DNA of 64,000 nt. Source: Hedera helix. Taxonomy: Eukaryota > Streptophyta > Magnoliopsida > Apiales > Araliaceae. Below, in pieces: positions 37,741 through 48,440 of this stretch (the stretch's first letter is position 1; every line of letters begins with the position of its first letter). A model generated the notes under the pieces. That model did no database searches, had not been told where the DNA came from, and saw nothing but the letters and a program-made list of their open reading frames with translations. The position numbers and the translations under genes were made by a program. The stretch lies in NCBI GenBank assembly GCA_947179155.2, contig OX359265.1:60676754-60740753 (forward strand), written 5' to 3'.

Positions 37741-38019
37741 CTTCAACCCTAAACATAAGAAAGTAACAATTTCTCTCACAATTGTGTGGTCAAGTATTGT
37801 TAAATAGTAGAGTTTTCCCCCAAACTTTGCCCATGAACTCATTAAGAAGTCGTCATCTCCTAGGCTCCATTATCGATAATTGCAACCCCATATGCAGTGC
37901 CTATCCCAATATATATATATATATATAAAATCCGGAAAAGATATGTTGCGATAAAGCTATGTTTGAAAAAATTTAATTTCTCATATTTGATGGTTTTATG
38001 AATGGGCATGAGATTCTCT

Positions 38020-38115
38020 GTAATTAAATTCTTGTGTTTCTCTATATTGAGATTTATGGCGACGGTATGTACCGTCGCTTACCATCGCTATAACCATTTT
38101 TTTTAGAGCTTCTGC
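38020..38115. mobile_element. Transposon-terminus-like sequence with GCGACGG inverted motifs
   Basis: TCTGTAATTAAATTCTTGTG, then TTTCTCTATATTGAG, is a diverged copy of the arms of the hairpin at 38384. It is followed by GGCGACGGTATGTACCGTCG, a perfect short palindrome of the kind seen in subterminal repeats of plant DNA transposons. The superfamily cannot be assigned from this alone. Confidence 0.4.
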
Positions 38116-38383
38116 GACGAGACGTATCGTTGCTATAGACCATAAAAATCGTCGACACAGATAATATAATTACAGAGGATCTGAACCCTTACAAATGATT
38201 AAAAAACTAACTTGTCAAGAAATAACATTGTTCTAGAACAATCAATGCTAACTAATATTTTTCTAGAACTTATACTATAACAATTACATTTTAATCTTAA
38301 GATATACTTAGGAGAATATGGGAAAGAGGTAAAGAGGGAACCATCTGCGAGATCGGGGACTTCAAGGTACTCAAATGAGATCA

Positions 38384-38562
38384 TCTGTAACGAAAAGTCT
38401 CTATTTCTTTGTAACCAAGCCTATGACGACTATTTTAGGGCATATGGCGATGACACGTTCCCTCGTCAGAGTTCTATTTTTTTGTAAAGTTATGGCAATG
38501 GCCTAAAACAATCGTCATAGACTTGGTTATAGAGAAACATGAGACTTTTTGTTACAGGTGAT
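38384..38562. mobile_element. Palindromic MITE-like hairpin
   Basis: The left arm begins CTGTAACGAAAAGTCTC and continues TAACCAAGCCTATGACGA and TTTTAGG. The right arm is its reverse complement, ending GAGACTTTTTGTTACAG. The arms are about 65 bp with few mismatches and a loop of about 45 bp, and no ORF is present. It shares its terminus with the sequence at 38026. Confidence 0.7.
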
Positions 38563-39390
38563 CTCCAGCGGCTTCAAGAGGCTCCCTAGCTAGTCCTCTT
38601 TAATAACCACTCTTTCATGAAGTTTACGATTTAGTGAGAAAGTCAGTACTGCTAAACTATTACCTTAACAATCAATCACTTAAATTTGTTGCGTCGACAG
38701 TCACTTATTTTTAAAATTGACACATTTGTTTGATGTGGAGAAATGCTTAATACTAGTAATACTTCATCAACGCGATGCAAATATATAGCACTTCTTCTAA
38801 AATTTCGCATTTAAAAAAAAATCTAATATTATATTATTTTTTATTTTTAATTATTTTGAATAAACAAACGTATTAATCCGTGTACGTATACAACGGGTTT
38901 GATTTAATAAAATGTGTTAAAAATGGCTACAAATGATTAGGTACTACATTTTTTTTGGTGGCTAAACCAACGTCATTAAATCTTTATTTAGAATTTGAAA
39001 ACAGGTGAATTTATATGCCTCAATAACTTCAATGTATGAATCTCCTTGAAGCCACCAATTAATTTTTAAATTTTTAATTAGAATATGAATTAAATCAAGT
39101 TTCAAAATAAATAAGAATGGAAGCAGTTGACGGGACTGACTGGGAGGTAGGAAACTAATTTGTGTATAAAAATGTAGAACAATTTCTATATGTTTAGTTG
39201 CAAATTAATTTTGCATAACAATTTGACATGCATGCAGTAGTAGTTTCCATGCAATGCAAGGTTCACGAGTACTCCGAAATGAAGGCTACATCAAGTGTGC
39301 GTGCTTTGCCCCGCCCGGAGATATGTACGCTTGTAACTCTCTTTGCATGTCTTCGCAAAGCCCATGAACGAGATATGCACATCTTCATTT
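38563..39390. other. Spacer and upstream region of the glycine-rich protein gene
   Basis: AT-rich with no gene recognised. The short ORF at 39228-39428 runs through the downstream promoter and is not credible. Confidence 0.4.
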
Positions 39391-39401
39391 TATATATAGT
39401 C

Positions 39402-39413
39402 CTATATAAATAC
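39402..39413 (+). promoter_or_regulatory. TATA box of the glycine-rich protein gene
   Basis: CTATATAAATAC is a near-ideal plant TATA box, 68 bases before the ATG at 39481. Confidence 0.7.
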
Positions 39414-39480
39414 CCAGCGGCTAGCTAGCTCTCTCATGGTTCGATCAGAACTAAGCAAATTAATTAATTAAGCACTGAAA

Positions 39481-40386
39481 ATGGCTTCTTCATTACCAAA
39501 ATATGTTTCTATTTGGTTCTTGGTTTTGATATGCTTGGGTGTTAGCTCTGCTAGTAGAGTCCTCCTGTTGGACGCCACAGATTCTGTCAAACACAATGAT
39601 ACGGAACTTGTAACAACATTGTCAGCCGGTGGGGGAGGCGGCGGGGGTGGCGGTGGTAATTCAAGCAATGGAATTTCTGGAGGTTATGGTGGCGGCAGTG
39701 GTGGAGGTTATGGCGACGGCAGCTGTGGGGACTGTGGGGGCCGTGGTGGCGGCTGCGGTGGGGGTATTGGTGGAGGCGGCTGCGGTGGAGACAGTGGTGG
39801 TGGCAGCGGTGGAGGTTATGGTAGTGGCTGCGGTGGGGGTAGTGATGGCAGCAGCGGTGGAGGTTATGGTGGTGGCTGCAGTGGGGGAAGTGGTGGAGAT
39901 TTTGGTGGGGGCAGCGGTGGATGTAATGGTGGCGGCAGTGGCAGTTATGGTTGGGGTGTTGGTGGCTGTTGTGGTGGCTGTGGTTGGGGATTCGGTGTAG
40001 GAAGTAATGGGCCTGCCTGCAGTCCAGTAGGAGGCTCGGGGTGCTGTCATGGCTTGGAAGCATGTTGTCAGCCCAATAATCTAGGGTGCGGTTGTGGAAA
40101 TGGTGGCTATTATTGCCCTCCAGTTGGAAATTGCGGTGGTGGTCCTCCTCCTAATTGCCCCATTTGTATGCCTCCACCATATCCTTCTTGCCCATCCAAT
40201 GCTGATTCCTCCTCAGGATCCATTGCCCATGAACCTAACAAGGAGAAGCAAGACGTTGCCGAGCTTGAAAAGCAGAAGCAGGATGTTGAGCCCAACAAGG
40301 AGAAGAAGCAAGATGGCGCCGAGCTTGACAATGACAAGCACTTAACCCATGCTGCCGCCGCCGCCACCACCGATGGAGAAAACTGA
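39481..40386 (+). CDS. Secreted glycine- and cysteine-rich protein (ATA20-like position)
   Basis: A single-exon protein of 301 residues. Residues 1-24 form a clear signal peptide (YVSIWFLVLICLGVSSA, cleavage before SR). A spacer ending TTLSAGG follows, then about 110 residues dominated by GGG, GGGYG and GGGCGG-type units with interspersed Cys, Ser and Tyr. The next section is cysteine-rich (GCCHGLEACCQPNNLGCGCG, NGGYYCPP). The C-terminus is charged and holds two related units, EPNKEKQDVAELEKQK and EPNKEKKQDGAELDNDK, ending in an Ala run. Glycine-rich proteins of this type are usually cell-wall or pollen-coat components. Its place between CTL and LRR sequences matches, from memory, ATA20 of Arabidopsis, an anther glycine-rich protein. 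GGN-biased codons produce open frames on both strands here, which are not genes. Confidence 0.85.
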   Translation: MASSLPKYVSIWFLVLICLGVSSASRVLLLDATDSVKHNDTELVTTLSAGGGGGGGGGGNSSNGISGGYGGGSGGGYGDGSCGDCGGRGGGCGGGIGGGGCGGDSGGGSGGGYGSGCGGGSDGSSGGGYGGGCSGGSGGDFGGGSGGCNGGGSGSYGWGVGGCCGGCGWGFGVGSNGPACSPVGGSGCCHGLEACCQPNNLGCGCGNGGYYCPPVGNCGGGPPPNCPICMPPPYPSCPSNADSSSGSIAHEPNKEKQDVAELEKQKQDVEPNKEKKQDGAELDNDKHLTHAAAAATTDGEN

Positions 40387-41460
40387 ATATGCTCCTTTCT
40401 AGATAGTCCAAGGATGATCCCCACTAGAATGATTTCTTTGGTGGATTTATGTACTTCGTCTTAGGTTACTTCCAATAAAAGCTTCAACCGGAAAGAAATA
40501 ATATGTAAAAAACAAATCACTCTGTACTGACCCAATCCTAGTTTTACTCTCCCTTTCTAATGTAGATTACACACGAGAATACAAATATGCTTACTACTCA
40601 CGATATGATGATGAGTTCCGTTTACTTTTCCTTTGGCTACTATGTTTCTGCCGCCTGTAGATTCAATAGCAATTTGAAAGGTTAACCTATTCAGGAATTT
40701 TCGATATTTTTTTTTTGGCTTAATGATGATTATCCAAGGTCCATTGTTCCTTTAATGGAGTTTTTGGAGGAATTCTGCGAGGGGAGCCTTCTATGTAATT
40801 ATTTTTTGGGAGCTCCAGTACTTTGTATCCCTTTGGTGGTGGCCTTCGGAGTTTTTTGTTCTCTTTAACCTTTTTGTATACAACGTTTGTACATGGGCAT
40901 CACCCCCTTTTGGTGAATGTCAATAAATTTTATTACGTATCAAAAACAAGCAAAAAAAATTGGTTGAGTTTACTACCTCTTTTGAAAGAATCATACCCGA
41001 GTGACTAGCGCACATAGCAGCAAGGTCCTATAGCTGCAGAGAAATTGCCCAGCAAACCTAGAGACAGAAACTATAGTATGAGCCCGCAATATCTCAGGTA
41101 CGTAGTTCATGTAGTTGATTTTTAATAGGAAACAATACAGATTTGAAAAAAGTAGTAGAATATTAGGTATACCCCAAAATAAGCCGCAGATAGCGCATGG
41201 TTCTTGATAAAACAAGAATTGTACCCAAACTGCCACTGTAATGAACATAGCTTAGATAAAACTCAACAATCCTATATACGTTTATGAATCAGCGTCTCTA
41301 ATCTGATGATTCAATTGAAATGGGATGTAATGGAATTGTTTCCTCAAATCAGTGCCAATATTTGTACTATGCTCAAGTCATTCAGAGAGTTAATAATATT
41401 AATTATTTTTTGTCCCTACTACAATTGATTGGTGACGCAACATATTTGCTTGATTCATAG
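40387..41460. other. 3' UTR and spacer with a possible retroelement tail
   Basis: AATAAAAG at about 40475 could serve as polyadenylation signal. The stretch 40735-40960 (GGGAGCTCCAGTACTTTGTA, CCCCCTTTTGG, AATAAATTTTATTACG, then A-rich sequence) resembles the 3' tail of plant LINE elements. No protein domain was recognised. Confidence 0.35.
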
Positions 41461-42585
41461 ATTTCGTCTGATGGGTTCCAAGCTGCAAATTCTGGATCTA
41501 AGTGCCAATGCAGGTGGTTTAATATTTTCTAGCTTGCCACAGTTGCAAGAGCTTTATCTGAGGTCTGTTAAGAGGAAGCAAAGTTTATATATTTGTTTAA
41601 TTTGTAGCTACTTTAATTACCATTTTTTCCCCTTGCACTTATATTTTTTCTGGACAGACGGATGCAGATATCAGAAGTTCCCTCAGATCTATTGCATCTG
41701 CAGCAACTAAGAATTCTTGATTTGAGTCAAAATACCCTTCAATCAGTCCCAGAGGTAATATATGTCTTAGTTAGAAAGCCACTTCCTTTTAACTAACCTC
41801 TTACTGATCGAGTGAAGAGTTTGTTCGAAAAATAACCTTATCAACTTGATTTATTGATGCTAAAAACAAACTTATAAAGAGTGTGGACAGGTGAAATTAG
41901 ACTTTGTGCTGTCATATATTGAGCCAAGTAAATTTTTTCCTTTAATATCATTAATACACGCAAGTGTGAAGAGAAAACAAACTGTAGTCTATTGCCATTT
42001 TTGCCTGCAAGTAATCTAGTTCACCATTGTGTATTTTAAAGGACTAGGTACCTTCAGCTGTCAGTTGGAGTAGCATCTCATGTCACCTCTAAACTGGAAG
42101 TCCTGATGCCCTTTTGGAGATTTGTTTATTCTAAATAAGAAGTGTGTAGCAGTGACTAACGCAGGTTATAAATTTTTCCACCATTTTTAGACTACTGGTT
42201 GTCTTTATTTGTTATGATCAGAAAGCAATGCTATCATTGTTGTGGGATTAATAGGCTCTTGCCATTATGTTTGCATTATTAACTGAAGCAGTCAGATTAA
42301 TCACTGTTGTGTTTAGTACTTTTCCTGTTTGCATTCATATAGTATCTTACTTTGACCTGGTTCAGTGGAACAAGCAATCTCTAATTCTCTTTACTTGATT
42401 ACATGATATATTATGATGAAGCATAATTCAACTACTGCTTCATTCACTCAGGTCGAACTTCAATTAAACCTCCAAGCTGTATTTTAATATACCATGAGAT
42501 TGACATGCAGGGATTCAAACATCTTACTTCTCTTACGGAACTATATCTTTCAGACAATAACACTACTACACTTCCACCAGAACTG
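41461..42585 (+). pseudogene. Leucine-rich repeat protein relic (LRRC40 / At3g15410-like)
   Basis: Three consecutive exons of an intracellular LRR protein remain. They are 41461-41562 (GSKLQILDLSANAGGL, IFSSLPQLQELYLR), 41658-41754 (MQISEVPSDLLHLQQLRILD, LSQNTLQSVPE) and 42511-42585 (GFKHLTSLTELYLSDNNTTT, LPPEL). Splice sites and phases are good. The large 5' part of such genes (about 20 repeats) and the 3' end that should follow LPPEL are not found. A few residues also seem missing after LSANA. It is best read as a decaying remnant. Confidence 0.75.
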
Positions 42586-43448
42586 GTTAGTATGCAACAC
42601 ACTTTGCTGTTCTATAATTGTTCCGATTTAAGTATATTATTGTATACTGTGGTAGTGTAGTTGCGCATGATAATTAATTATAATGCTCCTTCTTCAGATA
42701 ATTATCCTGATCATTCTTTATTGATTTTCTATTCTCTGGCTAAACATATTCAGTAATGAAGGGATATAATTTCCTTGCAATAAGTCAATTTGTTACAATG
42801 TCATCTGAGTTGACCACTGAAAGGAGTGACTGTTCATCATCCACTTTAATAGGGAGTAAGATGTTTTCATCTAGTTAGTAATGCATTTTTGTGTACTTTT
42901 AGAAGCTCCTCTAAGCAAGGGAATAATCTAGATGAGCAGAACATGGAATGATTTTAGATTTTGAAAACAGGAAAGCTGTTTCATCTTTCCTTTAGGCGTT
43001 TTACGTCTCAATTTATGCTGACAGTCACGAAGTAGGATTTCTCTAAAATCTCATCTCATGCTTTATGGTTAGAATCTTCAAAGTTATTTCTGTATTCGGC
43101 TTAACCGCTTAACTTCCAGCACCTATCTGAGAGGCTATGTGAAGAGCTGAATTAGTTCGTCATATTTAACGTACCGAGTTTTTTGGGCCTGTTAAATGGA
43201 TGGTTTGGCTGCCAGTACATAGTTTATTTGTAAAGTCATATCATCATTCTGGTAATCCATGTTTCAAACTTTTGTAACGGGTTGCCACTTGTTGTTGTGA
43301 GGCTTAAATTTTGGGAGCAAGAACCATCGCTGTACATCATTAAATCTTGTAGTTCTGGTTTTCCTTGCTATATTCATATGGTGGCAGACTTATCTGTGTA
43401 TTTGCCTTGAGCATTGCATGATTTGTTTCCTTTTATTTAATCATGTAG
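42586..43448. other. Spacer between the LRR and RCC1 relics
   Basis: Unique-looking sequence with no open coding stretch. It may include decayed introns and exons of either neighbour. Confidence 0.4.
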
Positions 43449-43730
43449 GTCTGTGCAAGTAAGCGTAAAACCTTTGTATTGGCGGATAATGGTTCTCTAT
43501 ATGGGTTTGGGTGGATGGGGTTTGGTAGCCTTGGATTTCCAGACACGGGAGCATCTGATAAAATCTAAAATCCTCGAGTGCTAGACAGCCTAAAGGGTCA
43601 CCATATATCACAAGTAAGCACAGGTCTGTACCATACTGTTGTAGTCACTAATTGCGGACGAATCTTTGGGTTTGGAGATAATGAAAGAGCACAACTCGGG
43701 CATGATTCTTTGAGAGGATGCGTTGACTAG
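43449..43730 (+). pseudogene. RCC1-repeat protein exon relic (At3g15430-like)
   Basis: One exon after a TGTAG acceptor reads VCASKRKTFVLADNGSLYGF, then GWMGFGSLGFPDTGASDKI, then an in-frame TAA at 43566-43568. It continues NPRVLDSLKGHHISQVSTGL, YHTVVVTNCGRIFGFGDNER and AQLGHDSLRGC to a TAG at 43728-43730. The YHTVVVTN-GRIFGFGDNERAQLGH pattern is a typical RCC1 blade. All other exons are absent. The internal stop and isolation mark it as a pseudogene fragment. Confidence 0.8.
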
Positions 43731-46371
43731 AATGTTCTTATATTTGTGTTGGAAACTTACTTGTGGGACTGACTGCAATATTTGTGGAGGGGGGTTATTT
43801 CTAGTGTTCAATTCCAATGCAATGTACCCCTCAGATTCACTAAAAGATTTTCACTTGTAAAATTCAAAAATATTAAGAAGTTATTTTTGTTTTATGCTTG
43901 TCCTTAAAAATAATAAGTTGTTGGTTAAATAGTGGTGGTATTATAATGACATCCTTGAGGATAACAAGTCATTTTATAATATGGACGGTGGCCAACTAAA
44001 GTAAGAACATTTATCTAGCTTTACATTAGCATCAAACTGGGTTAGTTATGTACTTTGCACAGAATCATTCTCTTAGAGGGAAATCACAAATGGCTATTAA
44101 ATGGGGGGGGAAGTAATGGAATGCCTGAATGTTTGTGGTATTTAAGAAGAGGGTGACTGTGTGTCTGGTTTTAAGAGTGAAAGCGGTGCCTAATTTGCTA
44201 CTTAGAGGAGGGTGACACACGGCTAAAACAAAACAGCGTGGTAAAAGCCAAACCAGATTAAATCAGGAGGACACGGACGTGCAACAAAAAGCAGGTGAAG
44301 GAGTTGGATTTAGCTGCTTCTTTAATTCATTTATTTACCAACATGTTGCTATATGATTCTGTGGTGGTGGTGGCTGCTTGCTTCTAATGAACAATGGGAG
44401 TAGGTACCAACTATTTTGTCATCGGCTGCCTGTTTTAGTAAATTCACCATCCAAACCCATCATCGTGATTTTATTTTTTTTTAATTTTTCTTTTGTGATG
44501 ATGTGGAACCTAAACATACTATGCAATCGGTAACCAAAAGGATCAACGTAATACTGCACAAATCACATGTACTAAATAAATTTATAATAAACTGTTTATA
44601 TATATATATATAAAAAACAAGCCCATTACACGGATCTCTTACAACTTTTGCCTGTAAAGATTATTTTATGAGATTGAGTAATTAATCTTTACTTTTAGAT
44701 TTTATAATTAAATGATATGGTTGGTTGATGATTTTATTATATATAATAATAGTAAATTTGTTTTTAAAAGTTATTATTTTAAATATATATCTCTAAATTT
44801 AAAATAAACAAAATACTATTAAACTCATCATCATCTATACTAGTACTAGGTATATTTCAAAGCATTCTGGCGGACGTTATATACGGAGGGTGGAAGTCAA
44901 AGCCGCCAGCCCAGCGCCATGTTGGTGGAAGTTTTTGGAGGAGACATAATAATCTTGACCGTATCAAAAAGACTCACTGCTATGAAGGATCGTAATTAAA
45001 AGTCTAATAGTATTGTATTATAGGCAGGGTGCTATTATTATTATTATTATATAGTATTAGAATCAAAAGTCCAGTATACGGACTGTTTTACTATCAAAAC
45101 ATGGAAATCAATAATAGTAATAAATTAATAATAGTCATGGTCCAACCATGTGCTCTATTAAATACTACATCTTCCCTCCCCTCAAGTGTATCTATTTTGA
45201 GATTGTCAAAACGCTAGCCGATAGGCGGCATCCACTATTACCATTTTTATTTTTTAGAACCAACACACTCACCCACTAGTTAGACGCTCTGTCATTTTAT
45301 TTCAATTTTTTGATCTAAACCGGAACAAGTGAAATTATTTGTCTATAATATTAATTAATTATACACCCCCTCCCATAAAAAAAATGTTCTTTTAAGTATA
45401 TATAAAATTTAGCACATCCAAACACAATTAAATAAAGAAACTTAAATTATGATCCAAAATAGTGAATTCTTTTTTTACGTCTAATTTTCATTGTTTAGGC
45501 TCTAACCAGTAATTCGTTAGTGAATATTCAAATTGGAATAAACTATGCTAAATTCTATTAGTTCAGCATATCTATCACGTCTTTATAATAATTGAAACCT
45601 ATAACAAATTATTTCCTCACTATAAATAGTTACAATTACAGCCAATCAAATTCACATTCGAAGACTGCTAGTAAGAAGTGACTTGGGTGGTTTAATTGAG
45701 GATGACTGCACTGCACTGATGTAACGTTTCAAGCTGACTTAGTCCACCGAATTAAAAATGTTAAATAAATGCATTCCTTCATTCCTTCCTTCCTACCTAC
45801 CTAAAAATGAAATATCCTCCTGCATATGTGAATTTCACATTAAACAACACTAATTTGTCATGCCTTGCATTTCTTGCCTGCCTGCCTGCCTTTCATTCGC
45901 TTGGCGTGGTGGGCAAGCATGAAAATCTTGAGTCGAGGTAATTGCATCGTGCCGTTGAAAGAAAAGAGAGGTCCGAACGTCCATGGTTATGACCAGCACT
46001 TTTTGTCTTTTGAATCAAAAGCTGGAAAGGGCCAGGGGCTTGACTAAACTAAAATTAAAACACATCAATCTATTTTTCTTTCCACAAAGACGACTAGTAA
46101 AAGTCAAGACCTGAATCATTGTTTTAACCACGAATATAAATAAAACAAGATACGTTACTTTTCAATATTAAAAAAATAAAAATAAAAAGGCAAACCCATA
46201 AATCTGAAAGCAACAATTTCATAAAATAAAATAAAAAACATCCAAATCAAATCAATAGGCATATCAACCCACCCAAAAAAGCCAAAGCTCATTTGTACAC
46301 GTACATCTACGGCCTCACTTCTCCTCCATGGGCTAGTATCAGAATTTACCCTTAAGCTCACCCTAGGCTAG
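43731..46371. other. Intergenic, no gene seen
   Basis: AT-rich spacer with short microsatellites (ATT repeats near 45035-45050, TA repeats near 44599-44612, a CCTTCC/CCTACC run near 45778-45802 and a CCTG run near 45878-45891). Nothing coding was recognised. Confidence 0.4.
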
Positions 46372-47800
46372 CTAGGACATTGACAGAAAATGCTCTCTGA
46401 AAATTTCCAACATGTTGGAAAATGTCACAATTCCAACCAACCGACAATCCTCTTCAATGACCCAAACATACGTGACACGGTGTGCAATTGCCTGAATCAT
46501 CACTGCCACCAAAGAGCTCCACGGATAGCACACAATAGCCTCCGCCCTTCTCACTATCCTCGCAGAATAACTGCTAGACCTGCTATGCCTCCCCGACTTG
46601 GCCAATGCCGTGGTCGGGGATGGTAGCAACTCCTCGTCAGAGTTTGGGGAGGAAATGTTGGACGAAAGAATTTCAAATTCCCTCAACATTCCCTCTAAAT
46701 TTCTTTCCTTTAACCTTGCCTTCACGATCCTCACTATATCTTCAGGGGGACCACCGCAGTCTATGTACGCCATCAGGTCCCCTGTTGAGAGGGTCGTGAT
46801 GGCTGCTGCGACAGTCTCGTCGCAGCCGGCAAGGGTGAAAGGAGAGATTTCACCGATCAATATTCCATCATCATCCACCACCCCAACAGAAGTTTGCTCC
46901 GCAAGAGAGTGTGAAATGGCTTTTATGGCCTCTGAAGCTGGAGAGTGATACCAAGTGGACATGAATTCGGTGGTGATGATGCCCAGTGATTCAATGGTGA
47001 GGGCTGGAATTGGGGAAAAAAGGCCAATTGAGCTGAGAAGGAATCTGATCACGTCTTCTTGAGTCAGCCAGCAATATTCACGGCTGTTGTGTGCAGTGGA
47101 TGATTTCTGGAGGGTTTTTCTTTTAGAGTTGCTCTTTATTGGAACCACAAGATTCTGAGTACCTTGGAGGATGATATCAATTGCCTCTAATAAACTGCAA
47201 CAGAACAGCAGACCATCAAAAAATTAGCTTTCAAAATAAGACTATAAACTGCTTAGATCTAGGAAATTGTATTTAAGATTCATGAAATAGCCATTTCATT
47301 TTCATGTTTGAGCAACTTAAAATGATTTAAGTGAAGCTAGAAAAAGAAACCAATAAATTAGTGAAAGACGGGAAATGCAAATTAAAAACAACCCATAACA
47401 GTTTCCAATCCCAATTAAAGACAGAGAGAGAGAGAGAATAGAGAGTTGTTATCCAATTCCAATACCTCGAAGTGGGTTCCACGTGCCTGACGAGGCCAGG
47501 AATTGGTGACATCAAAACAGAGATAGAAGAGGTAAGAGCAGAGGAAGGAGAAGAGAGATTCTCTTCCTTGGAAAGGTAACAAATTATATCAACCATACAG
47601 ATCTTTCCGATACACCGACAATTATTAGTCCTCCTAGTTTCATCGGAGTGGTCACAGTTCCAAATACTGATGCAATTGTCGTCGGAGTACTTGAGGGCTG
47701 TCAAGGCGTCGCAGACGGTGGCGGAAACAGAGAGGGACCTCAGCGGTGGCTTGCCGAGGCAGAGGTCAGCTAAAACATAACCCAATAAACGAACTGCCAT
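46372..47800 (-). CDS. CBSX5: CBS domain-containing protein, CBSX5 type
   Basis: Two exons on the minus strand, 47800-47466 and 47194-46372, total 386 codons (385 aa). The N-terminus MAVRLLGYVLADLCLGKPPL, with RSLSVSATVCDALTALK, starts the first CBS pair and is followed by a short Cys-rich stretch (CRCIGKICMVDIICYLSK). Exon 2 opens LLEAIDIILQGTQNLVVPIK and contains YCWLTQEDVIRFLLSSIGLF, VGVVDDDGILIGEISPF and a C-terminal CBS motif ending YVWVIEEDCRLVGIVTF. A Ser-rich linker (SGRHSRSSSYSARIVRRAEA) separates the last repeats. CBS pairs bind adenine nucleotides; the specific target of CBSX5 is not known. A TATA-like TATAAATA on the minus strand lies about 100 bases upstream, near 47900. The intron is in phase and the gene looks intact. 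Confidence 0.9.
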
Positions 47801-47894
47801 ACAAATACAATATACACTTGTGGAGTTTGAGGTGAGAGAAAAACAAGCGGAAAGGGTGATGATAGTAATAGTATGGCAATGAAGGAGTGATGAC

Positions 47895-47908
47895 GAGGGT
47901 ATTTATAA
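47895..47908 (-). promoter_or_regulatory. Probable TATA box of the CBSX5-like gene
   Basis: The minus strand reads ATTATAAATACCC about 100 bases before the ATG at 47800. Confidence 0.45.
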
Positions 47909-48161
47909 TTAGAGCAGTGGCAATGTCCGACAGGCAACACATGGGTCTACAGAGTACCAAGAGTACTTGGTTTTTAGTTCTAAAACGAGTGTAATGTGTC
48001 CAGTTAAATTTTGACATATTAATTACTTACAAATAATTCCACAGTTAATAAATGATACTTAGACATTTTATGACAAGATGTGAGCTCTACAATTACTCAT
48101 TTTAAGTAAATTTTAATTATTGTAATAAGATATCTCATTATATTTTATTAATTATAAATTT

Positions 48162-48249
48162 ATATTTTCACAAGTTAATATGATATTTTTATAAATGAGA
48201 CTTATTTAATTTTATGAAATTATCAAATTAACTTGTGAAAATATTAATA
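48162..48249. mobile_element. Palindromic MITE, inner-arm type
   Basis: TATTTTCACAAGTTAATATG on the left and CAAATTAACTTGTGAAAATA on the right are inverted repeats around a short loop. The arm matches the inner arm of the MITE at 32682. Confidence 0.6.
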
Positions 48250-48277
48250 TCTTATATATAATATATAGTGTTTTTGT

Positions 48278-48440
48278 AGAGAATTGATATTTTCATACTA
48301 TTTTTTTATATTTTTACACGGTAAACTCTACACGTATAACCAATAGCGACAGTTAACCATTGTTATAAATATATAGTAACATTTTTTATAAGATCTATCG
48401 TGTAAAAATATCAAAAAATAATATGAAAATATCAATTTCC
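48278..48440. mobile_element. Palindromic MITE with AATTGATATTT termini
   Basis: GAATTGATATTTTCATACTA at the left is mirrored by ATATGAAAATATCAATTTCC at the right. A second inner pair is TATTTTTACACG with CGTGTAAAAATATC. It is adjacent to the element at 48162. The interior carries a non-palindromic centre of about 75 bp. Confidence 0.7.

Noticed and set aside
39587..40424. Several open frames on both strands over the glycine-rich gene
   Set aside because: GGN-rich codons leave other frames free of stops (Ala/Val-rich or His/Thr-rich translations); only one frame has a signal peptide, TATA box and natural composition.
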